Shown in pieces: positions 35,465 to 44,503 of a DNA stretch of 64,000 bases. Within the stretch, counting starts at the first letter, position 1. Every line of letters begins with the position of its first letter. The notes below the pieces were generated by a model. That model was not told the origin of the DNA and did not search any database. It worked only from the letters and a program-made list of their open reading frames with translations. The position numbers and the translations under genes were made by a program. This DNA comes from Castellaniella hirudinis_A (lineage in GTDB: Bacteria; Pseudomonadota; Gammaproteobacteria; Burkholderiales; Burkholderiaceae_B). Location: assembly GCF_047468865.1 (NCBI RefSeq), contig NZ_JBLGTV010000005.1, forward strand, positions 147,293-211,292. Direction: 5' to 3'.

Positions 35465-36580
35465 ATGACCACGTTGTTTGATTCCTTTCAGCTGTCGGGC
35501 CTGACACTGGCCAATCGAATCGTCATGGCGCCGCTGACGCGTAACCGTTCGCCACGCGCCGTGCCGCTGCCCATCACCGCCACGTATTACGCGCAGCGCG
35601 CCAGCGCCGGGCTGCTGATCACCGAAGCCACGGCCATTTCCCCGCAGGGGCAAGGTTATGCGGACGTGCCTGGCTTGTATTCCGACGAAGCCCTGGCGGG
35701 CTGGCGCGCCGTGACCGACGCGGTGCATGCCCAAGGCGGGAAAATCGTCGTGCAACTCTGGCATGTCGGCCGCGTTTCGCACACGCTGCTGCAGCCCGGC
35801 GGCCAAGCGCCGGTTGCGCCTTCCGCCATCCAGGCCAAGGCGAAAACCTATGTGCTCGATGCCGGGGGCGGCGGTCAATTCATCCCGACCTCGCCGCCGC
35901 GCGCCCTGGATGCCGGCGAACTGCCCGGTATCGTCGAAGACTATCGGCGCGCCGCGCGCGCGGCGATGGACGCGGGTTTCGACGGTGTCGAAATCCACGC
36001 GGCCAACGGCTATCTGATCGACCAGTTCTTGCGCCGTGGATCCAATCAGCGTACCGACGCCTATGGCGGCGCCATTGAAAACCGCGCCCGCTTTTTGTTC
36101 GAGGTGGTTGCCGCCATCGCCGCCGAGATCGGCGGCGCGCGCACCGGCATCCGCCTGTCGCCCGTCACCCCGGCCAACGACAGCATCGACGCTGATCCGC
36201 AGCCGCTGTTTGAATACGTGGCGCGTGGCCTGGCCGCGCATGCGCTGTCCTATGTGCACGTCATCGAAGGCGCGACCGGCGGGCCGCGCGATCATCAGCA
36301 AGGCGATGCGCCGTTCGACTATGCCGCGTTCAAACAAGCCTACCGCCAGGCTGGCGGACAAGGCGCCTGGATGGTGAACAACGGCTACGACCTGGCGCTT
36401 GCGGAACAAGCGGTCGCCAGCGGCGCCGCCGATCTGGTGGCTTTTGGGCGGCCTTTCATCAGCAATCCCGATCTGGTCGAGCGGCTGCGCCAAGGCGCCG
36501 CGCTGAATCCAGGAGACCGCGACACCTACTACGGCGGCGGCGAACACGGATATACCGACTATCCGACCCGGGGCGGATAA
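35465..36580 (+). CDS. Old yellow enzyme-type ene-reductase (NemA-like)
   Basis: A 371-residue FMN TIM-barrel. MAPLTRNR at the N-terminus, QLWHVGRVSH, the substrate-binding HAANGYLIDQFLRRGSNQRTDAYGG, and the C-terminal FMN-phosphate segment ASGAADLVAFGRPFISNPDL. It reduces activated alkenes, nitro compounds or N-ethylmaleimide with NAD(P)H. Start ATG at 35465. It appears to be a single gene. Confidence 0.92.
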   Translation: MTTLFDSFQLSGLTLANRIVMAPLTRNRSPRAVPLPITATYYAQRASAGLLITEATAISPQGQGYADVPGLYSDEALAGWRAVTDAVHAQGGKIVVQLWHVGRVSHTLLQPGGQAPVAPSAIQAKAKTYVLDAGGGGQFIPTSPPRALDAGELPGIVEDYRRAARAAMDAGFDGVEIHAANGYLIDQFLRRGSNQRTDAYGGAIENRARFLFEVVAAIAAEIGGARTGIRLSPVTPANDSIDADPQPLFEYVARGLAAHALSYVHVIEGATGGPRDHQQGDAPFDYAAFKQAYRQAGGQGAWMVNNGYDLALAEQAVASGAADLVAFGRPFISNPDLVERLRQGAALNPGDRDTYYGGGEHGYTDYPTRGG

Positions 36581-36696
36581 CGGCGGCGCGCGCCCTGCCG
36601 TTCGTCGTGGGCGCTGCGGCTGAGGGCGGGGCCAGGGCATGCTCAGGCAGCGCCGGGCCATCCCCTTGTCAAAATTGGGTTATTCTTGCGCCTATC

Positions 36697-37377
36697 ATGA
36701 AAATCCCTCCTTATCCGCATCCCCGCATCGCCCGCGAAGGCTGGGGCATCCTGGCCGGCAGCCTGGCGGCCTCGGTGCTGGTCAGCTTCTGGTCCTGCTG
36801 GGCAGCCATTCCGTTTTGGCTTTTTACGCTGTTCGCCCTGCAGTTTTTCCGCGACCCCGCGCGTTCCGCCCCCGAGGGCGATGGGCTGGTACTCAGCCCC
36901 GCCGATGGCCGGATCGTCTGCGTCGAGGATGCGCCCGACCCCTATGCCGGGGGGCGCCGAGCCCTGAAGATCAGCGTGTTCATGAATGTCTTCAACGTGC
37001 ATTCCAACCGTGCCCCGGTCGATGGCAAAGTCCAGTCGATCACGTATTTTCCGGGCAAGTTCTTCAATGCCGCCCTGGACAAGGCGTCGCTGGAAAATGA
37101 ACGCAACGCCCTGGTGCTGCGCACCCTGCAGGGCCACACGGTGACGGCCGTGCAGGTGGCCGGGCTGGTGGCCAAGCGCATTCTGTGTCACGCCCAGGTG
37201 GCCCAGACCCTGTATGCGGGCCAGCGCTACGGTTTTATCCGCTTCGGTTCGCGGGTGGACGTATACTTGCCCCTGGGCGCGCGCCCCCGGGTGGCCATCG
37301 GCGACAAGGTTCAGGCCACCAGCACCGTGCTGGCCGTGCTGCCCGATGCCCCCGACGATGAACATTCCCCCGCCTGA
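36697..37377 (+). CDS. psd: Phosphatidylserine decarboxylase proenzyme
   Basis: A 226-residue short-type decarboxylase. The N-terminus has two hydrophobic membrane segments, then FFRDPAR, SPADGRIV, MNVFNVHSNRAPVDG and the self-cleavage/pyruvoyl region FIRFGSRVDVYLP, where the Gly-Ser pair is the expected processing site. It makes phosphatidylethanolamine. The end overlaps pssA, which supplies its substrate. Confidence 0.93.
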   Translation: MKIPPYPHPRIAREGWGILAGSLAASVLVSFWSCWAAIPFWLFTLFALQFFRDPARSAPEGDGLVLSPADGRIVCVEDAPDPYAGGRRALKISVFMNVFNVHSNRAPVDGKVQSITYFPGKFFNAALDKASLENERNALVLRTLQGHTVTAVQVAGLVAKRILCHAQVAQTLYAGQRYGFIRFGSRVDVYLPLGARPRVAIGDKVQATSTVLAVLPDAPDDEHSPA

Positions 37378-38161
37378 TTCCCCTTCCATGCCAGACGAAA
37401 GACAGCGCCGCCGCAGCATTTACCTGCTGCCCAACGCATTTACCACCGCGAACCTGTTCGCCGGCTTCTATGCCGTGGTGCAGTCCATGAACCAGCACTT
37501 CGAGATCGCCGCCATCGCCATCTTCCTGGCCATGGTCTTCGACAGCATGGACGGGCGGGTGGCGCGCCTGACGAACACCCAGTCCGTTTTCGGCGAGCAG
37601 TACGATTCCCTGGCCGACATGCTGTCGTTCGGCATGGCGCCCGCGCTGGTCATGTACCAGTGGTCGCTTCAGGGCCTGGGGCGCTGGGGCTGGCTGGCCG
37701 CTTTCATCTATGTGGTGGGCGCGGCCCTGCGCCTGGCGCGCTTCAATGCCAACATCGGCAAGGTCGACAAGCAGTATTTCCAGGGCTTGCCCAGCCCGGC
37801 GGCGGCGGCCCTGGTGGCCGGCTTCATCTGGCTGTCGGTGGATAACAAATTATCCATGGCCGATGGGCTGGTGCCCTGGGCGGCCCTGGCCATGACCATC
37901 TACGCCGGGGTGGCCATGGTGTCGAACGCGCCGTTTTTCAGCGGCAAGTCCTTTGCCCTGGGGCGCAGCGTGCCTTTTTGGGTCATGCTGCTGCTGGTGG
38001 CCGTGTTCGTGTTTGTCTCCAGCGACCCGCCCGTGGTTCTGTTTGCCTTGTTCGTGCTGTATAGCTTGTCGGGCTGGGTGGTATTGCTGTGGCGCGTGCG
38101 CCGGGCGCGCCGCCTGGGTCAGCGCATGCGGGCCGAAGCCGAGGCCGAAGATCACCCTTGA
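37358..38161 (+). CDS. pssA: CDP-diacylglycerol-serine O-phosphatidyltransferase
   Basis: A 267-residue membrane enzyme with the CDP-alcohol phosphotransferase motif split over DSMDGRVARLTNTQSVFGEQYDSLADM (D-G-x2-A-R-x8-G-x3-D-x3-D). It has about 7 membrane segments. Two starts are possible: ATG 37358, overlapping psd by 20 bp, and ATG 37388; neither has a strong ribosome site, which fits coupling to psd. Confidence 0.92.
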   Translation: MNIPPPDSPSMPDERQRRRSIYLLPNAFTTANLFAGFYAVVQSMNQHFEIAAIAIFLAMVFDSMDGRVARLTNTQSVFGEQYDSLADMLSFGMAPALVMYQWSLQGLGRWGWLAAFIYVVGAALRLARFNANIGKVDKQYFQGLPSPAAAALVAGFIWLSVDNKLSMADGLVPWAALAMTIYAGVAMVSNAPFFSGKSFALGRSVPFWVMLLLVAVFVFVSSDPPVVLFALFVLYSLSGWVVLLWRVRRARRLGQRMRAEAEAEDHP

Positions 38162-38236
38162 CCCTCCCTCCACGTGCGCCCGGCGTGTGCGCCGCAGCGG
38201 CAGCATCCCGTCATGCGCGCCTGGCGGAATCCGTTA

Positions 38237-38275
38237 TATAATTCAAGACGCGCCACGTTTTGCGTGGCGTTTTTT
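38237..38275 (+). promoter_or_regulatory. -10 element and hairpin upstream of rpsO
   Basis: TATAAT at 38237-38242 is followed at once by a hairpin CGCCACG/CGTGGCG with six Ts (38251-38275), 55 bases before rpsO. If the -10 is real the hairpin would begin almost at the transcript's 5' end, so it may instead be the terminator of psd-pssA. The -35 is not convincing. Confidence 0.5.
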
Positions 38276-38329
38276 CATCCCACGGCAGCGCGCCTCGGTG
38301 CTGCCGCCTGTTTTCGAGGTTAAAACACA

Positions 38330-38599
38330 ATGTCTGTTGCAGAAATCGTCAAATCCGACATCGTGGCGCAATTTCAACGCGCCGCCGGCGACACGGGGTC
38401 TCCCGAAGTCCAGGTGGCCCTGTTGACCGCCCGCATCAATGAACTCACCGGCCACTTCAAGGCCCACAAGAAAGACCATCACTCGCGCCGTGGCCTGCTG
38501 CGCATGGTCAGCCGCCGCCGCAAGCTCCTGGATTACCTCAAGGGCCGCAACCCCGACGCCTATCGCGCCCTGATCGAAAAGCTCGGTCTGCGCAAATAA
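38330..38599 (+). CDS. rpsO: 30S ribosomal protein S15
   Basis: An 89-residue S15, the standard length, with the conserved GDTGSPEVQVALLTARINELTGHFKAHKKDHHSRRGL and MVSRRRKLLDYLKG. S15 binds the 16S rRNA central domain early in 30S assembly. It is upstream of pnp, the conserved order in proteobacteria. Confidence 0.97.
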   Translation: MSVAEIVKSDIVAQFQRAAGDTGSPEVQVALLTARINELTGHFKAHKKDHHSRRGLLRMVSRRRKLLDYLKGRNPDAYRALIEKLGLRK

Positions 38600-38627
38600 T
38601 GCCCGGGGGCTTCGATCCCCTAGCTTT

Positions 38628-38671
38628 AGCCGTGCACGCTGCCGCCTTGTCCGCAGTGTGCGCGGCTTTTT
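38628..38671 (+). terminator. rpsO terminator
   Basis: A 15-bp stem (AGCCGTGCACGCTGC / GCAGTGTGCGCGGCT, one G-U type mismatch) with a T5 tail, 28 bp after the rpsO stop. Confidence 0.82.
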
Positions 38672-38676
38672 GTCAT

Positions 38677-38740
38677 GGGCTGTCCACAGCGTTTTCCATC
38701 CGTCGTGGATGGAGTGCGGGCGCGTGCCCGCAGACAGCCC
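38677..38740 (+). promoter_or_regulatory. Structured pnp leader (three-way junction)
   Basis: An outer stem GGGCTGTC (38677-38684) / GACAGCCC (38733-38740) encloses two further hairpins, TCCATCC-TCG-GGATGGA and GCGGGC-GCGT-GCCCGC. The structure ends 17 bases before the pnp start. In E. coli an RNase III-cut leader stem mediates PNPase autoregulation; this may be the equivalent. Confidence 0.6.
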
Positions 38741-38757
38741 TTTTATAGGATAAAAAA

Positions 38758-40911
38758 ATGTTCAACAAAGTCAGCAAGTCTTTCCAGTACGGCCAGCATA
38801 CCGTCGTCCTGGAAACCGGCGAAATGGCCCGCCAGGCATCTGGCGCCGTGCTGGTTTCGGTGGATGATACCGTCGTCCTGGCCACCGTCGTGGCCGCCCG
38901 CACCGCCAAGCCCGGCCAGGATTTCTTTCCCCTGACCGTCGATTACGTCGAGAAAACCTATGCCGCCGGCAAGATCCCCGGCGGTTTTTTCAAGCGTGAA
39001 GGCAAACCCTCCGAAAAAGAAACCCTGACCTCGCGCCTGATCGACCGGCCCCTGCGCCCGCTGTTTCCCGAAGGTTTCTACAACGACGTCCAGGTCATCA
39101 TCCACACCGTTTCGGTCAATCCTGAAATCGATCCCGACATCCCGGCGATGATCGGCGCGTCGGCGGCGCTGGCGATCTCCGGCATTCCTTTCGGCGGCCC
39201 GGTGGGCGCGGCGCGTGTGGGGTATGTGGACGGCCAGTATGTGCTCAATCCCAGCACCACGCAGCTGCGCGAACAGTCCCAGTTGGATCTCGTGGTGGCC
39301 GGCACCGAAGCCGCCGTGCTGATGGTCGAATCCGAGGCCCGGCAACTGCCCGAAGACGTGATGCTGGGCGCCGTGGTGTTCGGCCACGAACAAATGCAGG
39401 CTTGCATCAACGCCATTCACGATCTGGTGGCCGAGGCCGGCAAGCCCGAATGGGACTGGCGGCCCGCTCCGCGCAACGAAGTCCTGGCCACGGCGGTGCG
39501 CAGCGCCGCCTTCGACGCCCTGAAAGCGGTCTATCAGGTGCGCAACAAGCAAGAACGCACCGTCCAGCTGCGTCAGGTGTATGCCGATGTCAAGGCCAAG
39601 CTGGCCGAGCACGCGGCGGCGCGGGGCGACGAAGCCCCCGATCACGTCGAAGTCGAGAACATGCTGTTCGCGCTTGAATCCGAGATCGTGCGCGGCCAGG
39701 TTCTGAACGGCGAACCGCGCATCGACGGGCGCGACACGCGCACCGTGCGCCCCATCAGCATCCGCCTGGGCGTGCTGCCGCGCGCCCATGGCTCGGCCCT
39801 GTTCACCCGGGGCGAGACCCAGGCCCTGGTGGCTACCACGCTGGGCACCAAGCAAGACGAGCAAATCATTGACTCCATCATGGGCGAGTACCGCGACCGC
39901 TTCATGCTGCACTACAATATGCCGCCGTTCGCCACGGGCGAAACCGGCCGCTTCGGGGTGCCCAAGCGCCGCGAGATCGGCCATGGCCGCCTGGCCAAGC
40001 GTGCGTTGCTGCCCCTGCTGCCCGATCCCGAAGACTTCCAATACACGCTGCGCCTGGTGTCCGAAATCCTCGAATCCAATGGGTCGTCCTCGATGGCCTC
40101 GGTGTGCGGCGGCAGCCTGTCCATGATGGACGCCGGCGTGCCGGTCAAGGATCATGTGGCCGGGGTGGCCATGGGCCTGATCAAGGAAGGCGGCAAGTTC
40201 GCCGTGCTGACCGACATTCTGGGCGACGAAGACCACCTGGGCGATATGGATTTCAAGGTCACCGGCACCGTCACGGGGATCACGGCCTTGCAGATGGACA
40301 TCAAGATCCAGGGCATCACCAAGGAAATCATGCAGGTCGCCCTGGCCCAGGCCCGCGAAGGCCGCTTGCACATTCTGGAAAAAATGCGCGCCGCCATCGA
40401 CGGCTCCCGCCAGGAACTCTCCGATTTCGCGCCGCGCATGCTGCGCGTGAAGATCAACCCGGAAAAAATCCGTGACGTGATCGGCAAGGGCGGCGCCACC
40501 ATCCGCGCTCTGACGGAAGAAACCGGCTGCCAGATCGACATCGGCGACGATGGCAACATCACCATCGCCAGCGCCGACCTGGATCGCGCCCACGAAGCCG
40601 AGCGGCGCATCAAGGAACTGACCGCCGACGTGGAAGTGGGCCAGGAATACCAGGGCACGGTGCAGCGCCTGCTGGATTTCGGCGCCATCGTCCAGGTGCT
40701 GCCCGGGCGCGACGGCCTGCTGCACATCTCCGAGATCGCCAACTACCGCATCGCCGACATCAACGACGTGCTGAAGGTCGGCCAGTCGGTGCGCGTGAAG
40801 ATCCTGGAAGCCGACGACCGTGGCCGCTTGCGTCTGTCGGTCAAGGCCATTGGCGGGATCGAGGCCCAAGGCGGCCCCGCGGCGCCCGGGTCGGCCCCGG
40901 CAGCCGAGTAA
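38758..40911 (+). CDS. pnp: Polynucleotide phosphorylase
   Basis: A 717-residue PNPase with two RNase PH domains (residues about 10-230 and 310-550; RLIDRPLRPLFPEGF and the second-domain GRRDIGHGRLA-like segment GRFGVPKRREIGHGRLAKR), then KH (INPEKIRDVIGKGGATIR) and S1 (GQEYQGTVQRLLDFGAIVQVLPGRDGLLHIS) domains. It degrades mRNA phosphorolytically. It has an AGGAT site before the ATG. Confidence 0.97.
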   Translation: MFNKVSKSFQYGQHTVVLETGEMARQASGAVLVSVDDTVVLATVVAARTAKPGQDFFPLTVDYVEKTYAAGKIPGGFFKREGKPSEKETLTSRLIDRPLRPLFPEGFYNDVQVIIHTVSVNPEIDPDIPAMIGASAALAISGIPFGGPVGAARVGYVDGQYVLNPSTTQLREQSQLDLVVAGTEAAVLMVESEARQLPEDVMLGAVVFGHEQMQACINAIHDLVAEAGKPEWDWRPAPRNEVLATAVRSAAFDALKAVYQVRNKQERTVQLRQVYADVKAKLAEHAAARGDEAPDHVEVENMLFALESEIVRGQVLNGEPRIDGRDTRTVRPISIRLGVLPRAHGSALFTRGETQALVATTLGTKQDEQIIDSIMGEYRDRFMLHYNMPPFATGETGRFGVPKRREIGHGRLAKRALLPLLPDPEDFQYTLRLVSEILESNGSSSMASVCGGSLSMMDAGVPVKDHVAGVAMGLIKEGGKFAVLTDILGDEDHLGDMDFKVTGTVTGITALQMDIKIQGITKEIMQVALAQAREGRLHILEKMRAAIDGSRQELSDFAPRMLRVKINPEKIRDVIGKGGATIRALTEETGCQIDIGDDGNITIASADLDRAHEAERRIKELTADVEVGQEYQGTVQRLLDFGAIVQVLPGRDGLLHISEIANYRIADINDVLKVGQSVRVKILEADDRGRLRLSVKAIGGIEAQGGPAAPGSAPAAE

Positions 40912-41012
40912 GCAAGCGGAGCCGCGCGGTCCCCTTTGCGTTGTTGCCGCGCCGCCGGCCGGCGACGCGGCGAAGTGGGGGCTGCGGCTCAAACGCTTGT
41001 TGCAAGACAACG

Positions 41013-41045
41013 AAACGCCCCGATCCGAGTATCGGGGCGTTTTCG
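41013..41045 (+). terminator. pnp terminator
   Basis: A perfect 12-bp stem AAACGCCCCGAT / ATCGGGGCGTTT with a T-rich tail, about 100 bp after the pnp stop. Apart from this, 40912-41179 holds nothing I recognise. Confidence 0.85.
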
Positions 41046-41179
41046 ATTGTCCGGGGCCACCCCCTGGCGTTGGGTGAGGCCGTCCGCTTGTCCTGACGGC
41101 TTGTCTGTGTGCCGCCGATGGCGCGTCCGGGCGACCGATGGCGGCAGCATGGGCCGATGCGCCTGACAGTGATGCCTGT

Positions 41180-42163
41180 TCAGGTGTCCAGGGTCAGGAC
41201 GATTTTCCCGATCTGCTCGCCCGCGTCCATCATGGCATGAGCCTTGGAGGCTTCGTTCAAGGGGAAAGTGGCGTAGATTTTGGGCTGGATGGCGCCCGAC
41301 GACAGCAGTGGCCAGACCCGCTGCTGCAGGGCCTGGGCAATGGCCGCCTTGAACGCCACGGGCCGCGCCCGCAAGGTGGAACCGGTGATTGTCAGGCGGC
41401 GCGCCATCACTTGCCAGCAGTTCATGTTGCCGTGGGCGCCGCCCAGTTGGGCGATCATCACCAGCCGGCCATCATCGGCCAGGGCTTTCAGGTTGCGCGG
41501 CAGGTAGTCGCCCGCGACCATGTCCAGGATGACGTCCACGCCCCGGTGATTGGTCAGCCGGTGGATTTCCTCGACGAAGTCCTGGGTGCGGTAATTGATG
41601 CCTGTGGCGCAGCCCATGGCCTCGATGGCCTGCACCCTTTCGGCGCTGCCCGCCGTGGCGTACACCGTGTGGCCGAAAGCGTGCGCCAGCGTAATGGCGG
41701 TGGTGCCGATGCCGCTGGCCCCGCCGTGCACCAGCAGGGTCTCGCCGGGCGCCAGGCGGCCCCGGTCGAAAACGTTGCTCCAGACGGTGAAATAGGTTTC
41801 CGGCAGGGCGGCGGCCTCGATCATGGACAGGCCTTGCGGCACCGGCAGGCATTGGGCGGCGGGCGCCACGCAGTATTGCGCATACCCGCCGCCGGCCACC
41901 AGGGCGCAGACTTCGTCGCCCAGGGACAGCCCGGCGGCTTCCGGCTCTCCGCCGACGATGCGGCCCGCGATTTCCAGGCCGGGCAGATCGGACGCCCCCG
42001 CGGGCGGAGGATAGCTGCCTTGACGCTGGAACACGTCGGGGCGGTTGACCCCGGCGGCGATCACCTGGATCAGAACCTCGCCCGGCCCGGGCACCGGGGT
42101 AGGGCGATCCGTCAGGCACAGGACTTCGGGGCCGCCGGGGCGGGTGATTTCAATGGCTTGCAT
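41180..42163 (-). CDS. NAD(P)H quinone oxidoreductase (zinc-independent MDR family)
   Basis: A 327-residue medium-chain reductase similar to PIG3/QOR. N-terminal GroES-like domain (GEVLIQVIAAGVNRPDVFQRQGSYPPPAG) and Rossmann domain with LLVHGGASGIGTTAITLAHAFG. The zinc-ligand cysteines of alcohol dehydrogenases are absent. It reduces quinones with NADPH. It is a single gene. Confidence 0.9.
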   Translation of the reverse strand: MQAIEITRPGGPEVLCLTDRPTPVPGPGEVLIQVIAAGVNRPDVFQRQGSYPPPAGASDLPGLEIAGRIVGGEPEAAGLSLGDEVCALVAGGGYAQYCVAPAAQCLPVPQGLSMIEAAALPETYFTVWSNVFDRGRLAPGETLLVHGGASGIGTTAITLAHAFGHTVYATAGSAERVQAIEAMGCATGINYRTQDFVEEIHRLTNHRGVDVILDMVAGDYLPRNLKALADDGRLVMIAQLGGAHGNMNCWQVMARRLTITGSTLRARPVAFKAAIAQALQQRVWPLLSSGAIQPKIYATFPLNEASKAHAMMDAGEQIGKIVLTLDT

Positions 42164-42217
42164 GGCAGGACTCCTAACACAGGCTTAATTATGCGTTAAA
42201 CTTGCGGTCTTCACCGG

Positions 42218-42307
42218 GGAAGCGTGCCAGAGCGGTTGAATGGACCGGTCTTGAAAACCGGCGATGGGGCAACTCATCCGTGAGTTCGAATCTCACCGCT
42301 TCCGCCA
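42218..42307 (+). tRNA. tRNA-Ser(UGA)
   Basis: A 90-nt type II tRNA. Acceptor GGAAGCG / CGCTTCC followed by GCCA, anticodon stem CCGGT / ACCGG with loop CTTGAAA giving anticodon TGA, a long variable arm (GATGGGGCAACTCATC), and T-arm GTGAG-TTCGAAT-CTCAC. The next gene starts 31 bp downstream. Confidence 0.96.
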
Positions 42308-42337
42308 GAATCCCCCTTTTTTTCACAGGTTGGTCGC

Positions 42338-43069
42338 ATGACATCGCTCCGGGTGGCCGGCTGCGGCCTGATGCTGTTTGTCGCCTGCCATGCGTCGGCG
42401 GCGGGCCCCCTGGTGGTGCTTGATCCCGGGCATGGCCCGTCCAGCCCGGGGGCGACGGGGGTCTGCGGCGCGCGGGAAGTCGTCTACAACGACCGCTTCG
42501 CCGGCGAATTGGCGCTGGCGCTGGAAAGCGCGGGCTGGCGGGTCGTGCTGACGCGTCGCCCGGGTCAGGACATCGGGCTGCTCGACCGTGCCCAACTGGC
42601 GAACCTGCTGTCCGCCACCCTGCTGTTGTCCATCCACCACGATTCGGTTCAGCCGGACGACCTGAAGGCGGTGCGCTGCCAGGGCCGGACAGGCTATGAA
42701 ACCCGGCAGCCCGTGCAGGGGTATGCGCTTTTCGTGTCGGCTGAAAATGGCGACTATGCCGGGTCGTTGCGACTGGCAACCCTGCTGGGCGACCAATTGA
42801 ATGCCATGGGTCGTTCACCCAACCCCTACCATGCGCGCGAGATTCCCGGTGAAAACCGGCGTTTTCTGGATGCGCGGCGGGGGGTGTATCAATACGATGG
42901 CCTGGCGGTGCTGCGTCATAGCCGAGTGCCCGCCGTGCTGTTGGAGATCGGGGTGATGACCGACCGGCAGGACGCGGCCTGGCTTGATCGGGCCGATGCG
43001 CGCCGGGCGATGGTGGCGCGGGTGGCGGCGGCCATCCGCCAATACGGTGGCCAGCCGGGGCGGCGCTGA
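42338..43069 (+). CDS. N-acetylmuramoyl-L-alanine amidase (AmiC/Amidase_3 type)
   Basis: A 243-residue secreted amidase with a signal peptide (cleavage near ASAA, residue 22). Zinc ligands and catalytic residues fall in VVLDPGHGP, AREVVYND, LLSIHHDS and the C-terminal VLLEIGVMT. It cleaves the peptide from the glycan in peptidoglycan. No AMIN targeting domain is present. It starts 31 bp after the tRNA-Ser, so it may be transcribed with it. Confidence 0.88.
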   Translation: MTSLRVAGCGLMLFVACHASAAGPLVVLDPGHGPSSPGATGVCGAREVVYNDRFAGELALALESAGWRVVLTRRPGQDIGLLDRAQLANLLSATLLLSIHHDSVQPDDLKAVRCQGRTGYETRQPVQGYALFVSAENGDYAGSLRLATLLGDQLNAMGRSPNPYHAREIPGENRRFLDARRGVYQYDGLAVLRHSRVPAVLLEIGVMTDRQDAAWLDRADARRAMVARVAAAIRQYGGQPGRR

Positions 43070-43079
43070 AAGCATCCGC

Positions 43080-43529
43080 TTATTCCGGGGGGAAGGAAAA
43101 CTGCTCGTCCGGGTCTTCCGCAGCATGGATCGCGTCGCTGTCCAGGGGAAAATCCGAATACGCGCAGCGTGATGCCATGATGACCTTGTCGGCTTTGTAG
43201 ACGATCAGCCCGGTGAATTCCCAGCCCTTGCCGATGCCGCTGTACGCGACATAGCTATACGGCCCGTTGGTGAAACGCAGGTAGGTGGCCCCGCCTCCCG
43301 AAAACATGGCGCGGCCTTTGTAGACCTGCTGCTTGGCCTTGCCGGCGGGCAGCGCGAGTTCGGGCTGACCCGGTTTGCCATAGGTATAGCGCGGCTGGGT
43401 GCCCAGCTCGGACAGCGCCAGGGTCTTCCCGTTTTCCAGCCGGCAGCTGATGGCGTCGTCGGCGTGGGCCGGCAAGCCGGTGGCCGCCAGTGCGCCGGCC
43501 AGGGCGATGCGCAAAGCCGTTGTGTTCAT
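43080..43529 (-). CDS. Secreted protein of unknown function
   Basis: A 149-residue protein with a signal peptide ending AHA-D near residue 23. The mature part has two cysteines (ISCRLENG and ASRCAYSD), likely disulphide-bonded, and a beta-rich middle (ATYLRFTNGPYSYVAYSGIGKGWEFTGLIVY). It is of the small periplasmic 'hypothetical' type; I do not recognise a named family. It is convergent with the amidase, 10 bp apart. Confidence 0.7.
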   Translation of the reverse strand: MNTTALRIALAGALAATGLPAHADDAISCRLENGKTLALSELGTQPRYTYGKPGQPELALPAGKAKQQVYKGRAMFSGGGATYLRFTNGPYSYVAYSGIGKGWEFTGLIVYKADKVIMASRCAYSDFPLDSDAIHAAEDPDEQFSFPPE

Positions 43530-43789
43530 GATGCCTCCGTGGGTTGGCGGATGTTGGGCAGGCTGAAGATAATGTCATGCCCGGCGTGCCGGGAGCAAGC
43601 GATTCCGCTTTCGCTTTCGCGTTCGCCTCGGGCTCCTGGCTTCTTATGGCCGACGACGTGGGAAAATTTTAGTCATGGCAAAGAAGCCTTGGCTGATTTA
43701 AAGAAATCTGTATCGGCTTGAGCCGGACGGCGGTGTCGAGCCTTGCTTACCATTCCGGTCTTTTTCATTTGAAAGAGCTGTTTAGAGTG

Positions 43790-43824
43790 CTAATATGAGG
43801 GTATCTAACAATACTCTTATAGAG
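43790..43824. promoter_or_regulatory. Inverted repeat operator of the RelBE-like pair
   Basis: CTAATATGAGGGTAT (43790-43804) and ATACTCTTATAGAG (43811-43824) form an imperfect inverted repeat 10 bases before the antitoxin start, the usual position for antitoxin autorepression. From 43530 to here I see no gene. Confidence 0.55.
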
Positions 43825-43833
43825 GCTCTCCAC

Positions 43834-44082
43834 ATGGCTCACACTGTTCTTGCCGAAACGACGGCCAGCGTTTCTGAGCTCAAACGCAACCCCATGGGTA
43901 CTGTGGCGGCGGGCGAGGGGGCGCCCGTCGCCATCCTCAACCGCAACGAGCCCGCGTTCTATTGCGTCCCTGCAAAGGCCTATGAAGCCTTGCTGAACCG
44001 CCTGGAAGACCTTGAGTTGAACGCTATCGCCAATGCCCGCCAAGGCCAAGCGGAAATCGAGGTCTCCCTGGATGACCTATAG
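43834..44082 (+). CDS. Phd/YefM-type antitoxin
   Basis: An 82-residue antitoxin (TTASVSELKRNPMGTVAAGEGAPVAILNRNEPAFYCVPAKAYEALLNRLEDLEL), the Phd/YefM fold with an acidic C-terminus. The start at 43834 is favoured by GAGG upstream over an earlier in-frame ATG lying in the operator. It overlaps the toxin gene by 11 bp. Confidence 0.85.
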   Translation: MAHTVLAETTASVSELKRNPMGTVAAGEGAPVAILNRNEPAFYCVPAKAYEALLNRLEDLELNAIANARQGQAEIEVSLDDL

Positions 44083-44350
44083 GCTGAAGTTCAAAGACGA
44101 GGCCTTGAAAGAGTGGCACAAGCTCGACAACACGCTGCGCGAACAATTCAAGAAAAAACTCACTGAACGTGTGCAAGACCCGCATGTGCCTGCCGCCAAG
44201 CTGTCCGGCCACGCCGACCGCTACAAAATCAAGCTGAAATCCAGTGGCTATCGGCTGGTCTGTGAGGTACGCGATGCCGAAGTGGTCGTCGTTGTTGTCA
44301 TCGGCAAGCGCGAACGCAATGCAGTCTATGCGGTGGCGGACAAGCGCTGA
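44072..44350 (+). CDS. RelE-type mRNA interferase toxin
   Basis: A 92-residue RelE-fold toxin: YRLKFKDEALKEWHKLDNTLREQFKKKL, LSGHADRYKIKLKSSGYRLVCEV and VIGKRERNAVY. Basic residues and the C-terminal Tyr match RelE-like ribosome-dependent RNases. Translationally coupled to the antitoxin. Confidence 0.88.
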   Translation: MTYRLKFKDEALKEWHKLDNTLREQFKKKLTERVQDPHVPAAKLSGHADRYKIKLKSSGYRLVCEVRDAEVVVVVVIGKRERNAVYAVADKR

Positions 44351-44503
44351 TTCTTCGCAACGAAGGCAGGTAGCAAAGTACGGAATGCGCGTCGATTGAG
44401 GTTCATCACTTTGTATTATTTTTGTATGAGCAGTGTGCTGTTACGCATGGCAGCGGCGAAAGCGCCTACATGAAGGAGTGGACGAACATGCTCGCATGCT
44501 TGG

